Assembly (NCBI GenBank): GCA_039932095.1
Contig: JBDTQR010000027.1
Coordinates: 1 to 29,123 of the forward strand
Direction: 5' to 3'
Origin: Stagnihabitans sp039932095
GTDB taxonomy: Bacteria > Pseudomonadota > Alphaproteobacteria > Rhodobacterales > Rhodobacteraceae
DNA: 29,123 bases
Part shown: positions 1 through 7,945 of the stretch, one piece after another
How positions within the stretch are numbered: position 1 is the first letter of the stretch
Layout: each line of letters begins with the position of its first letter
Notes under the pieces: model-generated
Told to the model about the DNA's origin: nothing
Database searches by the model: none
Seen by the model: only the letters and a program-made list of their open reading frames with translations
Made by a program: the position numbers and the translations under genes

Positions 1-615
1 GCGAGTGCCGCGCCGGATGAAATAGGCCCCGGTCGCCCGGATCATCCCCGACAACGGCCAGAACCGCGCCCATTCGCCAACAGCATAAGAAATCGAGGCC
101 CGCTTCGCCACCAGCCAGGTCACCAGCACGTAGTCCATGTTCGAGCGGTGGTTCATCACAAACACCACCGTGGCATTCGCCTCGATCTGCCGCAGCGCCC
201 CATCGGGCCGGCCAAACCGCACCCGGTACAGCGTGCGGCTCAACCCCCGCGCCAGCCGTATCGCCACCCCGAAATACAGCGTGGTGGAAAACCCCGGCAC
301 GATCTCGCGCGCATAGCGCCGCGCCTCTTCAAACGCCACCGGGATCGGCACGCCGGTTTCGGCGGCATGTTCGGCAACGGCCGCCATCACCTTGGAATCA
401 TAGATCAGCCGGGCAATCCGGTCCTGCCGCTCGGCCAGCTTGAACAGGTCGATCGGCCGGTCCAGCCGCTGGTTCAACCGATCCACCGCCCGCTCCATCC
501 GCGCGCGCAAGAACCAGCGAACCGATGGGAACAGAAAATTCGATGCAAAAGACACCGCCGCAAAGGCAATGATCAGCAAGAACAGCCACAGCGGCAAGGC
601 GACAGTCTGGGTCAT
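1..615 (-). CDS. Glycerolipid acyltransferase (PlsC/PlsB-like), N-terminal 205 residues; continues past window start
   Basis: Reading the minus strand from an ATG at 615 gives an uninterrupted 205-residue frame that runs off the window edge. Residues 8-30 form a hydrophobic N-terminal membrane anchor. Residues 155-161 are NHRSNMD, the HX4D catalytic motif (H156, D161) of glycerol-3-phosphate/1-acylglycerol-3-phosphate acyltransferases. A following FIRRGTR stretch at 199-205 resembles their glycerol-phosphate-binding block. Family enzymes transfer an acyl chain from acyl-CoA or acyl-ACP to a glycerol phosphate at the inner membrane during phospholipid synthesis. Which acyl position is used cannot be told from this half. 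The motif lies unusually far in (about residue 155), because a coiled, charged segment (residues 35-110) precedes it. The gene ends outside the window, so integrity is unknown. It appears to stand alone, as the next upstream gene (662-991) has its own ribosome binding site. Confidence 0.8.
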   Translation of the reverse strand, partial: MTQTVALPLWLFLLIIAFAAVSFASNFLFPSVRWFLRARMERAVDRLNQRLDRPIDLFKLAERQDRIARLIYDSKVMAAVAEHAAETGVPIPVAFEEARRYAREIVPGFSTTLYFGVAIRLARGLSRTLYRVRFGRPDGALRQIEANATVVFVMNHRSNMDYVLVTWLVAKRASISYAVGEWARFWPLSGMIRATGAYFIRRGTR

Positions 616-661
616 GGCCTAGTCATGCCATGCCCCACGCAACGCCGCAAACCACAAGCGC

Positions 662-991
662 TCAGTTGAAGGTAAAGTCGCCCACCTGACACACATCGAC
701 CGCGCGCTCTTCATGGGTCGAGCCATCCTCGAACTCGATGCGGAAGTCGAATTTGCAATAATTGTACTTGTTGTCGAAATTCAGATGCATAAAACGACCC
801 GACGGCAGGGTATTGCGCCCCATGACATCGCTGCCCCAGCGTGTCGCCCCCGAGTTGGTGCTGTAAAACCGATAAATCGTATAGCCGGTATTGTTGTGAA
901 TATTCACATTGCGATCATAGGCCGCTGCCGTCACCGTCGACGCCGCCAACAGCGCCAAAACCGCGACCCCGCGCAAAAAATTCTTCACCAT
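662..991 (-). CDS. Small secreted protein of unknown function (109 aa)
   Basis: The start is taken at 991 rather than at the upstream in-frame start at 1123, because GAGGAG sits at normal distance before this ATG and a typical signal peptide begins there (MVKNFLRGVAVLALLAAS, cleavage probably after the Ala run near residue 23). The mature part is about 85 residues and contains the pattern NFDNKYNYCKFDFRIEFEDG followed by VDVCQVGDFTF. Its two cysteines could form a disulfide. I recognise this Y-C-x(2)-DFR-x-x-FxDG / CxVxxFTF pattern from small exported proteins common in Rhodobacterales, but none with a known function comes to mind. It is transcribed divergently from the Cys-rich protein at 1182, with a 190-bp shared control region. 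Export is well supported; any role is unknown. Confidence 0.75.
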   Translation of the reverse strand: MVKNFLRGVAVLALLAASTVTAAAYDRNVNIHNNTGYTIYRFYSTNSGATRWGSDVMGRNTLPSGRFMHLNFDNKYNYCKFDFRIEFEDGSTHEERAVDVCQVGDFTFN

Positions 992-1181
992 GGATATCTC
1001 CTCGCAAATTTTGTGTCGCTGAACTTTAGATAGGCATTGGCAATTTACAAGCGCTTTGTTTGTCCAATGAAACGCAGTTCGCAAACCGTTGATTTCCAAG
1101 GTTGCAACTTTGCGCTGGATCAAGGCCCGCCTGGCGATTTCGCCGCATCATCGGCGCAATCGTCCAGCAGAGGAGCGCAAA

Positions 1182-1535
1182 ATGTTCGAACGTATCAAGA
1201 CCCTTGTCCAACAATGGCACGACCTGAAAGATATTGACGCCATGTCGGACAGCGACCTGTCCGATCTCGGCATGACCCGCGATCAGGTCCGGCGTTTTGC
1301 CCGGATGCCCGAAGACACGGCAGACCGCGTGACCCATATGGCCGCCGTCTTCGGGCTCAGCGAAGCGGATACGCGGCGCGACTATTACCGCTACATCGAC
1401 CTGTTGAACACCTGCGGCTCCTGCACCCATCGCGGCGAATGCGCCCAGGTGCTGGCCCGGGGGGCCGCCGCAAAGCCCGAGGATTGCGGTTTCTGCCGCA
1501 ACGCCAAGGCCTTCTCTGACAGCGCCGCCGCCTGA
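1182..1535 (+). CDS. Cys-rich small protein, DUF6455-like with DUF1127-like N-terminus (117 aa)
   Basis: The start at 1182 is chosen over the in-frame start at 1089 because AGAGGAG lies 5-8 bases before it. Residues 14-42 (LKDIDAMSDSDLSDLGMTRDQV...) resemble the DUF1127 type of helix pair seen in short alphaproteobacterial proteins. The C-terminal half carries a cysteine cluster: C78, C81, C87, C102 and C105 (CGSC-x5-C ... C-x2-C-x-NA). That pattern fits the DUF6455 family as I remember it and could bind zinc or an iron-sulfur cluster. There is no signal peptide or membrane segment, so it is probably cytoplasmic. It ends one base before the convergent GH3 gene, with no room for a separate terminator. 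The function is unknown; a small redox- or metal-linked regulator is a guess from the cysteines only. Confidence 0.75.
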   Translation: MFERIKTLVQQWHDLKDIDAMSDSDLSDLGMTRDQVRRFARMPEDTADRVTHMAAVFGLSEADTRRDYYRYIDLLNTCGSCTHRGECAQVLARGAAAKPEDCGFCRNAKAFSDSAAA

Positions 1536-3959
1536 TCAGAGCGGTAACATCTGCCCCGCCATGCTGATGCGCGCCGTCGCCCGCCGATCCGTGGCGCTGA
1601 ACCCGACGCTGACCTCGAAATCGCCCGCCTCGACGCGCCACTTGCCCGCCGAAAGGTCATAAAACGCAAACGACCGCGCCGACAGCGCCACCTGCACCGC
1701 GCGACTTTCGCCCGGTGCCAGCGTCACCTTGGCAAAACCTTTGAGTTCTTTCGCCGGCCGCGCCACCGACGCCTCGACATCGCCGACATAGACTTGCACC
1801 ACCGTGCTGCCCGCCCGCGCGCCTGTATTGGTCAGCGTTACCGTCACCCCGTCGGCATCCGCCTGAAATCCCGACAGGTCGAACGTGGTATATCCCAGCC
1901 CATGACCAAACGGGAACAACGGCTCGATCCCGTGGCGGTCATAGTGACGATAGCCAATGAAGATGCCCTCTTCGTACCTGACATGGCCGTTCAGCCCCGG
2001 ATAGATCTCGGCATCCTGTGACTGGGTCGGGTTGTCACTCCAGCGCTTCGGAAAGGTCTGCGCCAGCCGCCCCGACGGCTCAACATCGCCAAACAGCACA
2101 TCGGCAATCGCATTCCCGGCCTCCTGACCCGGATACCACGCCTGCAGCACCGCCCGTGCATCTGCGATCCAGGGCATTTCGACCGGCCCGCCGGTCTGCA
2201 GCACCACCACCGTATTCGGATTGGCCGCCAGAACCGCCGCCACCAATTCATCCTGCCGCCCTGGCAAGGAAATGTCGGGCAGATCCCAACCCTCGGTGTC
2301 CCATTCTCCAGTCCGGCCCACAAACACCACCGCCCGCTCCGCCGCCCCAGCCACCCGTGCCGCCTCGTCAATATCCGCGTCAGCCATGGGCTTGCCGATG
2401 CCAAGCCGCAGTCCGGCAAACACCAGATTGTCGGCGGGCTTGTTGCAGAACTCCACTCTGATCTGATGCGCCCGCCCCGCCTCCAGCAGGACCTCGCCCA
2501 CCACCTCGTTGCAGCCTTCTTCAAAGAAGGTCTGGCCCTTGGTCCAGCCGTCCCAGGCATTGGCCTCCAGCACCCCGTCGACATAGACCTTGGCAAAACC
2601 CGCCGCAAACACCCCCACCCGGTGCACGCCAGACACCTCCGGTGTAAAGACCCCGGTGATCCGGGCCGAGAAATCCGCCGCATCCACCCCGCCCGGCAAT
2701 GGCGGGATCCAGAACGCCGTCAATTCGTCCATCTTGCCGACATAGGCAGGCTCACCCTGAAGCGCCCGGCCATGGAAGAACTCGATCGTGTAACTGCCCG
2801 AAACCAATGGCTCGAACCGGTGGTTGGTACAGCCCGCCGCATAGGACAGCGACGTCGCGCCAAGTGCGGCAACCAGACCATCCCACGGGCTCACCGCGTA
2901 ATGCGGGTTCAACTGGGCCGAGCCGCCACCCATGATCTGCGCCGCCTTGGCGTTTGGCCCGATTACCGCCACCGTCCCCGCCCGCGACAGCGGCAACAAA
3001 CCGTCGTTCTGCAACATGACAGTGCCCGCCGCCCCGGCCCGCCGGATCAGGGCGCGATGTGCCGGCAGGTCCTCGGCCCGCTCCTCGAATGGCCGGTAAT
3101 CCGCCAGCGACCCGACCCGCTCCATCAACCGCAAGACATTGCCGGCCCGCTCGCGCACCGTCTCTTCGCTCACGGTCCCGGCCCTGACCGCCGCCACCAG
3201 CTTGTCACCCCGGTCGCGGGTCGGCCCCGGCATCTCGATGTCCAGACCGGCATTGACCGTAGGCTCGGTCGACCGCGAGCCGAACCAGTCCGACATCACC
3301 ACCCCGTCATAACCCCAGTCCTCGCGCAACACCTTGGTCAGCGTCCAGTGGTTCTCGGCGGCATAACACGAGTTGACCTTGTTGTAGGACGACATGATCC
3401 CCCAGGTTTTCGCCCGCTTCACCGCCTGCTCGAACGGATACAGATAGACCTCGCGCAGCGTCCGCTCATCGATGTCCGATGACATCGTGGTCCGCTCGAT
3501 CTCGCTCTCATTGCCGATATAATGCTTCATCGTGGCGCTGATGCCCTGGCTCTGCAGCCCCTCGATCATCCCGACCGCCAACGCGCCCGACAGCACCGGG
3601 TCCTCGGAATAGCACTCGAAATTCCGCCCGTTGGTGACCGAGCGCTGGATGTTCACCGTCGGCGCCAGCGAGACATGGGCATTCTTCGATTTGACCTCTG
3701 TCGCCAGGGCCGCCCCCAGTTCCCGCGCCAGGTCCGGATCCCATGACGACCCGATTGCGATGCCGACCGGAAACGCCGCCGACTTCACGCCACCAACCAG
3801 AGATCCGCCGCCCCGCGCCCCGTTCGGCCCGTCGCTCATCCGCAACTTGCCAATCCCCAGCCGTTCGATCGCAGGCAGCGACCAGAAATCCTCCCCCGAC
3901 AGGATCGACACCTGCTCCTCCAGCGTCATCTGATCCAAAAGCGCGGCAATATCGGTCAT
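1536..3959 (-). CDS. Beta-glucosidase, glycoside hydrolase family 3 with PA14 domain (807 aa)
   Basis: The domain order is that of PA14-containing GH3 enzymes. The (beta/alpha)8 domain covers about residues 1-290, with KHYIGNESE (145-153) and the nucleophile D224 in VMSDWFG. The alpha/beta sandwich begins near 300 (LQNDGLLPL). A PA14 insert spans about 387-525, the sandwich resumes through about 680, and a fibronectin-III-like tail follows to the end. The likely acid/base is E556 in WDTEGWD. Family members release glucose or related sugars from the non-reducing end of beta-glucosides. There is no signal peptide, so it should act in the cytoplasm on imported oligosaccharides or glycosides. The start at 3959 has GGGAGGC just upstream; the in-frame start at 4031 lacks this. 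The neighbours are not sugar transporters or a LacI-type regulator, so the natural substrate cannot be inferred. Confidence 0.93.
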   Translation of the reverse strand: MTDIAALLDQMTLEEQVSILSGEDFWSLPAIERLGIGKLRMSDGPNGARGGGSLVGGVKSAAFPVGIAIGSSWDPDLARELGAALATEVKSKNAHVSLAPTVNIQRSVTNGRNFECYSEDPVLSGALAVGMIEGLQSQGISATMKHYIGNESEIERTTMSSDIDERTLREVYLYPFEQAVKRAKTWGIMSSYNKVNSCYAAENHWTLTKVLREDWGYDGVVMSDWFGSRSTEPTVNAGLDIEMPGPTRDRGDKLVAAVRAGTVSEETVRERAGNVLRLMERVGSLADYRPFEERAEDLPAHRALIRRAGAAGTVMLQNDGLLPLSRAGTVAVIGPNAKAAQIMGGGSAQLNPHYAVSPWDGLVAALGATSLSYAAGCTNHRFEPLVSGSYTIEFFHGRALQGEPAYVGKMDELTAFWIPPLPGGVDAADFSARITGVFTPEVSGVHRVGVFAAGFAKVYVDGVLEANAWDGWTKGQTFFEEGCNEVVGEVLLEAGRAHQIRVEFCNKPADNLVFAGLRLGIGKPMADADIDEAARVAGAAERAVVFVGRTGEWDTEGWDLPDISLPGRQDELVAAVLAANPNTVVVLQTGGPVEMPWIADARAVLQAWYPGQEAGNAIADVLFGDVEPSGRLAQTFPKRWSDNPTQSQDAEIYPGLNGHVRYEEGIFIGYRHYDRHGIEPLFPFGHGLGYTTFDLSGFQADADGVTVTLTNTGARAGSTVVQVYVGDVEASVARPAKELKGFAKVTLAPGESRAVQVALSARSFAFYDLSAGKWRVEAGDFEVSVGFSATDRRATARISMAGQMLPL

Positions 3960-4045
3960 GGCAGCCTCCCGTCTTACCCGTCTCCAATCCCGCATTTCCC
4001 CGTGACAAACAAGCCCGCCCACCAATCCCAAAACGACTTCACCCC

Positions 4046-4129
4046 TTCATCTGTCCATAAATATCCCACGAGGGGAAGGCTGCCGTGGTTCGCCGAACCG
4101 CGGCAGCCTTGGGGGGTGTGAAACCCCCC
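4046..4129 (+). repeat. Structured dispersed repeat, copy A
   Basis: The copy has a CTGTCCATAAATATCCCAC box (4051-4069), then a 16-bp stem (4076-4091 with 4095-4110, one G-U type mismatch, 3-base loop), then a hairpin of six G (4111-4116), loop TGTGAAA, and six C (4124-4129). The same box and the same 7-base loop recur at 6043, 19381 and 21591. This copy lies in the divergent 296-bp gap between the GH3 gene and deoD, upstream of deoD and reading toward it. The other three copies lie about 30 bases after a stop codon. Nothing else was recognised in this gap apart from the deoD ribosome binding site. Confidence 0.8.
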
Positions 4130-4255
4130 AGACCCGTGCCCGGGCCATCGCCCCCCTTGCCAGCCACGCCGCATTTCCTGTTAATGGCCCGCACCGTCTT
4201 GGCCGAATGACGACGGCTGAAAGACCCCCCGTCCCATGCCGCCCAAGGAGCAGAC

Positions 4256-4960
4256 ATGACCTTTCACATCGGTGCCAAGCCCGGCGACATCGCCGAAACC
4301 GTCCTGCTGCCCGGCGACCCCTACCGTGCCCGCTGGGCCGCGCAGAAATACCTCGAAAACCCGGTGCTGGTGAATGAGGTGCGCGGCATGCTCGGCTATA
4401 CCGGCAGCTGGCAGGGCCACAGGGTCACCATCCACGGCTCCGGCATGGGGATGCCGTCACTGTCGATCTATGCCACGGAACTGATGAAGGATTACGGCGC
4501 CAAGACCCTGATCCGCATCGGCTCGGCAGGCTCGATCCAGCACCATGTCAAAGTCCGCGATGTGGTCATCGCCCAGACCGCCTCCACCTTCGGCACCCCG
4601 TCACGTTCGATCTTTCGCGACCTGAACTATGCACCCTGCGCCGATTTTGGTCTGCTGACCGCCGCCCATGCCGCCGCGCTGAAAATCGGCGTCCCGGTCC
4701 ATGTCGGCGGCATCTACTCCTCCGACACCTTCTACGACGAACGCCAGGACCTCAGCGACCAGCTGCAACGCCACGGCACCCTGTGCGTCGAGATGGAGGC
4801 CGCCGAGCTCTATATCCTCGCCGCCCGCTACCAACGCCGCGCGCTGGCCATCCTGACCATCTCCGACCATATCCTGACCGACGAGGCCCTGCCGGCGGAC
4901 CAACGCGAAACCAGCTTCGGCGCCATGGTCGAGGTCGCCCTGCAAGCCGCCTTCGCCTGA
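4256..4960 (+). CDS. deoD: Purine-nucleoside phosphorylase, DeoD type (234 aa)
   Basis: The enzyme cleaves purine (deoxy)ribonucleosides with phosphate to free base and (deoxy)ribose-1-phosphate, in purine salvage in the cytoplasm. The sequence has the hexameric bacterial PNP layout and length: H4, the phosphate-site residues G20 and R24 (LPGDPYRAR), R43, SGMGMPS (62-68), RIGSAGS with R87 and S90, the ribose-binding VEMEA (E179, E181), and the catalytic D204 in TISDHI. AAGGAG lies 5 bases before the ATG. It precedes an aldo/keto reductase by 78 bases on the same strand, possibly co-transcribed but with no functional link that I can see. Copy A of the structured repeat lies 130-210 bases upstream, an unusual place for that element. 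Confidence 0.96.
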   Translation: MTFHIGAKPGDIAETVLLPGDPYRARWAAQKYLENPVLVNEVRGMLGYTGSWQGHRVTIHGSGMGMPSLSIYATELMKDYGAKTLIRIGSAGSIQHHVKVRDVVIAQTASTFGTPSRSIFRDLNYAPCADFGLLTAAHAAALKIGVPVHVGGIYSSDTFYDERQDLSDQLQRHGTLCVEMEAAELYILAARYQRRALAILTISDHILTDEALPADQRETSFGAMVEVALQAAFA

Positions 4961-5038
4961 GGCCTTCCGCCAGATCGCCCCTTGACCCAACCGATTCGCG
5001 GGCGTCTTATGCCCTCCCCCAACGCATAGGAATGCCAG

Positions 5039-6013
5039 ATGAAAACCCGCAACCTCGGCGCAAACGGCCCAGAAGTCTCAGAAATCGGCTTCGGCGCCAT
5101 GTCCTTCGCCGGTTTCTTCGGTGCCACTGACGAGGCGACCAGTCTGGCCTGCCTCGACGCCGTGCTGGACGCCGGCATCACCTTCATCGACACCGCCAAT
5201 ATCTACGGCATGGGCGTCAGCGAGGCGGTCATCGGCAAATGGCTCGCCAGCCGCAAACCGCAGATCACGCTGGCCACCAAGGCCAGTGTCGTCAACGGCC
5301 CGCCGCGCCATATCGACAACTCCGCAACTCATCTGCGCGCCGAACTCGAGGCGTCGCTGAAACGCCTGAACCGCGACCATGTCGAGCTGTTCTACATCCA
5401 CCGCCGCGAACACGCCCGGCCCCTGGAAGAGGTGATCGGCACCCTGTCCCGCCTGATCGAAGAGGGCAAGATTGCCGGCTACGGCCTGTCCGAAATCGCG
5501 CCGCACACCTTGCGGCTGGCCCATGCCATCCACCCCTGCACCGCCGTGCAGAATGAATATTCGCTATGGACCCGCCAGCCCGAACTCGGCCTGATCCAGA
5601 CTTGCAAGGCGCTCGGCGTCGCCTTCGTTCCGTTCTCGCCGCTCGCCCGCGGCATGCTGGGCGACACGCCCCTTGCCCGACCAACCGACTTCTTCCGCAG
5701 CGTCAACCCACGTTTCACCGAACCGAACTTTGCCTACAACACCCATAAACTCAACGAATTCCGCACCTTCTGCGACAACCGGGGCTGGTCCACGCCCGCC
5801 ACCGCCCTGGCCTGGATCCTCTCCCGGGGCGACCATCTGATCCCGATCCCCGGCACCAGGACCGCCGCCCATATCTGCCAATGCGCCGCCGCCAGCACCA
5901 TCACCCTGACGCCAGAGGATCTGGCCGAGATCGACCGCATCCTGCCCGCAGGCTTCGCCGCCGGCGACCGCTATGCCGACCAGAACCTGCTGGCCATCGA
6001 ACGCTACTGCTAG
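5039..6013 (+). CDS. Aldo/keto reductase (324 aa)
   Basis: This is a complete NAD(P)H-dependent aldo/keto reductase of the bacterial AKR11/13-like group. The catalytic tetrad is visible: D51 and Y56 in FIDTANIYG, K81 in LATKAS, and H121 in YIHRRE. The conserved barrel features SPLARGMLG (about 213-221) and the cofactor-binding PIPGTRTAAH (about 272-281) are also present. Such enzymes reduce aldehydes and ketones, and the true substrate cannot be read from sequence. The start at 5039 is preceded by an AGGAA ribosome binding site. The stop is followed after about 30 bases by copy B of the structured repeat, and then by the convergent DUF1989 gene, so that repeat may serve as its transcript end. 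Confidence 0.93.
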   Translation: MKTRNLGANGPEVSEIGFGAMSFAGFFGATDEATSLACLDAVLDAGITFIDTANIYGMGVSEAVIGKWLASRKPQITLATKASVVNGPPRHIDNSATHLRAELEASLKRLNRDHVELFYIHRREHARPLEEVIGTLSRLIEEGKIAGYGLSEIAPHTLRLAHAIHPCTAVQNEYSLWTRQPELGLIQTCKALGVAFVPFSPLARGMLGDTPLARPTDFFRSVNPRFTEPNFAYNTHKLNEFRTFCDNRGWSTPATALAWILSRGDHLIPIPGTRTAAHICQCAAASTITLTPEDLAEIDRILPAGFAAGDRYADQNLLAIERYC

Positions 6014-6042
6014 ACTTCATCCAGAATTTGCGCCCCTACACT

Positions 6043-6110
6043 TTGGCCCAAATATCCCACGGGGGCAGCGCCATTGGTAAACCAATGGCGCTTGGGGGTG
6101 TGAAACCCCC
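6043..6110 (+). repeat. Structured dispersed repeat, copy B
   Basis: The box CAAATATCCCAC (6049-6060) is followed by a perfect 12-bp stem (6067-6078 with 6081-6092, 2-base loop) and then GGGGG (6094-6098), loop TGTGAAA (6099-6105), CCCCC (6106-6110). It starts about 30 bases after the aldo/keto reductase stop and ends 13 bases before the stop of the convergent DUF1989 gene. The position suits a bidirectional transcript end, but there is no T-run after the hairpin. Confidence 0.8.
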
Positions 6111-6122
6111 ATCCACCCCAAC

Positions 6123-6992
6123 TCAAGCAACCGGGCGCCCGTGACTGCGATCATAGCCGTTGGCCCCCGACGCCACCCAACCCAGCGGCGTCGCCAAGGG
6201 CCGGAACACCTCGACCAGCAGCGGATAGCACGCCGCCGCATCCGACGAATGCTCTGCCGAACAATCGCCGCCGGGACAGGCGGAAAGCGCCCCCAGCAGA
6301 TCGATCTCGGCAAAAAATTCCAAATAATCTCCCGGCCTGACCGGCGAGGCCTTCATGAAATATTGCCCGGTGTCGCGGGTAAACCCGGTGCACATGAACA
6401 CGTTCAGCACGTCATGAACATGCCACTCGGCCTCATGCACCGTCATGCCGGTCTGATCGGCGAGTGCCCGGGTCAGGTTGGAATGGCAGCAGTGATGATA
6501 CTGCCCACCGCTCAGCAGATTGTGGGTGTAGGGATCGCAGCGTGTACCGATCACGTCATGGACCGCGCCGCCAAAGTCGTCGAACCCGTACCAGTCCAGC
6601 GTGTCCTCGGTCACCGTCGCCATTGCCCGTAGATGCGGCAGGTTCGACCATAACCGGTCGCCGGTCGACAGATGGGTGCCGTGCAATGCCCGTGTCTTGC
6701 CGGAAAAGAACCGTTCCGACAGATCGCCCGCCGCCCACAGGTTCAGATCGCCGACCTGCGGCCCCTCGATGCTGCTGATCCGGAAAAACTCGCCCGCCGC
6801 CACCTGAAAACACCGCGCCTCCCGCGGTGGCACTACCACCGTGCGAACCTCGGTCCAGCCGCCACGTGCGGCTCTGAGCGTCGCCAGATCCGGCTTCGGC
6901 AGGCTCGCCACCGGATAGCAGATCACCGGCTTGCGCGCCCACGCCTCGGCAGCTTGCGGCGGTGCCACATGGTCCGGATGTGTTGATTTCAT
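6123..6992 (-). CDS. DUF1989 / urea carboxylase-associated family protein (289 aa)
   Basis: The core motifs of the DUF1989 (urea amidolyase/urea carboxylase-associated) family are visible: EFFRISSIEGPQVGDLNLW, LWSNLPH, GTRCDPYTHNLLSGGQYHHCCHSNL with its Cys/His cluster, and VHDVLNVFMCTGF. Some members act beside urea carboxylase in nitrogen metabolism. No urea carboxylase or transporter is nearby here, so that role is not supported by context. The start at 6992 is chosen because GGGAGGGATC precedes it; an in-frame start lies at 7025. The gene is on the same strand as luxI, 91 bases downstream of its stop, with no obvious hairpin between. Read-through from the quorum-sensing promoter is therefore possible. 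The conserved Cys/His residues suggest metal binding. Confidence 0.85.
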   Translation of the reverse strand: MKSTHPDHVAPPQAAEAWARKPVICYPVASLPKPDLATLRAARGGWTEVRTVVVPPREARCFQVAAGEFFRISSIEGPQVGDLNLWAAGDLSERFFSGKTRALHGTHLSTGDRLWSNLPHLRAMATVTEDTLDWYGFDDFGGAVHDVIGTRCDPYTHNLLSGGQYHHCCHSNLTRALADQTGMTVHEAEWHVHDVLNVFMCTGFTRDTGQYFMKASPVRPGDYLEFFAEIDLLGALSACPGGDCSAEHSSDAAACYPLLVEVFRPLATPLGWVASGANGYDRSHGRPVA

Positions 6993-7083
6993 GATCCCTC
7001 CCGTCCACTGCGGCCCATTCCGCAATGCCGATCTTCACCTTTTGCCACAAAACCGCAACCTCGCATGAGGCGCGGTCACCGGC

Positions 7084-7785
7084 TCAAGCCACCGCTTCCG
7101 GCAGGTTGATCTGGCTATAGGCCGGCACGACCGGAACAGGCCGCTTTACGGTAATCGACGTGACCACCGACGACGGCTGGTTGCGCAGCTTCCACAAGGT
7201 CGAATATTCCGCCGGCATTTTCATCACGCCGTATTGCCGGCCATCCTCGCCGCTGCGATAGGCCTGGCCCAGCAGCGACACCTCATAGCCGACCTGCCGC
7301 ATCGCCCGCATGAAGGGCAGCGGTGACAGGCTGATCAGCGTAGTCGCCCCCTTGGCGCGGGCCATCTCGACCAGACCGTCGACGATCAACGTCAGACATT
7401 CGCTGCGCTCGGCCTGCGAGGTCAGGCAGTCGTCGATCACCAGCCTGGTGCACTCCCACACCGCCGGCGAGGCGATATCGACCGACAGCACATGGCGCGG
7501 GATATAGGGCAGCTTGCCGGAATAGGCGTCGCCCAGCATGTAGGTATGCTCGCCCCAGACCGACGAGGTCGCCATGGTCCGGGCCCCGCCGACAACCACG
7601 CCATCGCGCAGCACCAGCGAGTAATGCGCCAATGGCGTATCGTACTGATCCATCTCGACCGAATCGTTATGAGGGACATCCCAATTCAGGGCATCCACGA
7701 AAACCTTCTTGCGCAGTTGCAGGAATTCATAAAACGCGCGGCCATAGCGGTGAAAGTCCGAGAAGTCGAAACGTATGTTTTCCAT
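7084..7785 (-). CDS. luxI: LuxI-family acyl-homoserine-lactone synthase (233 aa)
   Basis: The enzyme joins the acyl group of an acyl-ACP to S-adenosylmethionine, giving an N-acyl-homoserine lactone signal. The conserved LuxI residues are in place: R25, F29, W35, D46, D49, R69, and E111 and R114 in ECTRL. Together they define the SAM/acyl pocket and indicate an active enzyme. The C-terminus is longer than in classic LuxI proteins (about 35 extra residues ending INLPEAVA). AGAGGAA precedes the start at 7785. The gene lies 160 bases downstream of luxR on the same strand. A CTG-N10-CAG palindrome at 7904-7919 in that gap is a candidate LuxR site for autoinduction. Acyl chain length cannot be read reliably from the sequence. 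Confidence 0.95.
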   Translation of the reverse strand: MENIRFDFSDFHRYGRAFYEFLQLRKKVFVDALNWDVPHNDSVEMDQYDTPLAHYSLVLRDGVVVGGARTMATSSVWGEHTYMLGDAYSGKLPYIPRHVLSVDIASPAVWECTRLVIDDCLTSQAERSECLTLIVDGLVEMARAKGATTLISLSPLPFMRAMRQVGYEVSLLGQAYRSGEDGRQYGVMKMPAEYSTLWKLRNQPSSVVTSITVKRPVPVVPAYSQINLPEAVA

Positions 7786-7903
7786 GTGATTCCTCTATTG
7801 GTCCAAGGACGGGTTTTGTGTGCTGCAATTAAACTTCTTCAAGTTGTGCGGCTCAATGATTCTGATCCCCCGAGTGGCAAACACGCGCCGAAACGCATGT
7901 TTT

Positions 7904-7919
7904 CTGCCCAAGTCGGCAG
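7904..7919 (-). promoter_or_regulatory. Candidate lux box upstream of luxI
   Basis: CTGCCCAAGTCGGCAG is an inverted repeat with arms CTGCC/GGCAG and fits the general CTG-N10-CAG pattern of LuxR-type operators. It lies between luxR and luxI, centred about 126 bases before the luxI ATG. That is far enough for an activator site with a leader of about 80 bases. A second, smaller inverted repeat (AACTT-CTTC-AAGTT, 7832-7845) lies nearer the start and is a competing candidate. Confidence 0.45.
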
Positions 7920-7945
7920 TTCAAACCAGATTGGTTAAAGTTCGC

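Noticed and set aside
2466..3482. 338-codon open frame on the plus strand
   Set aside because: It is antisense to the GH3 beta-glucosidase and shows no family motifs.
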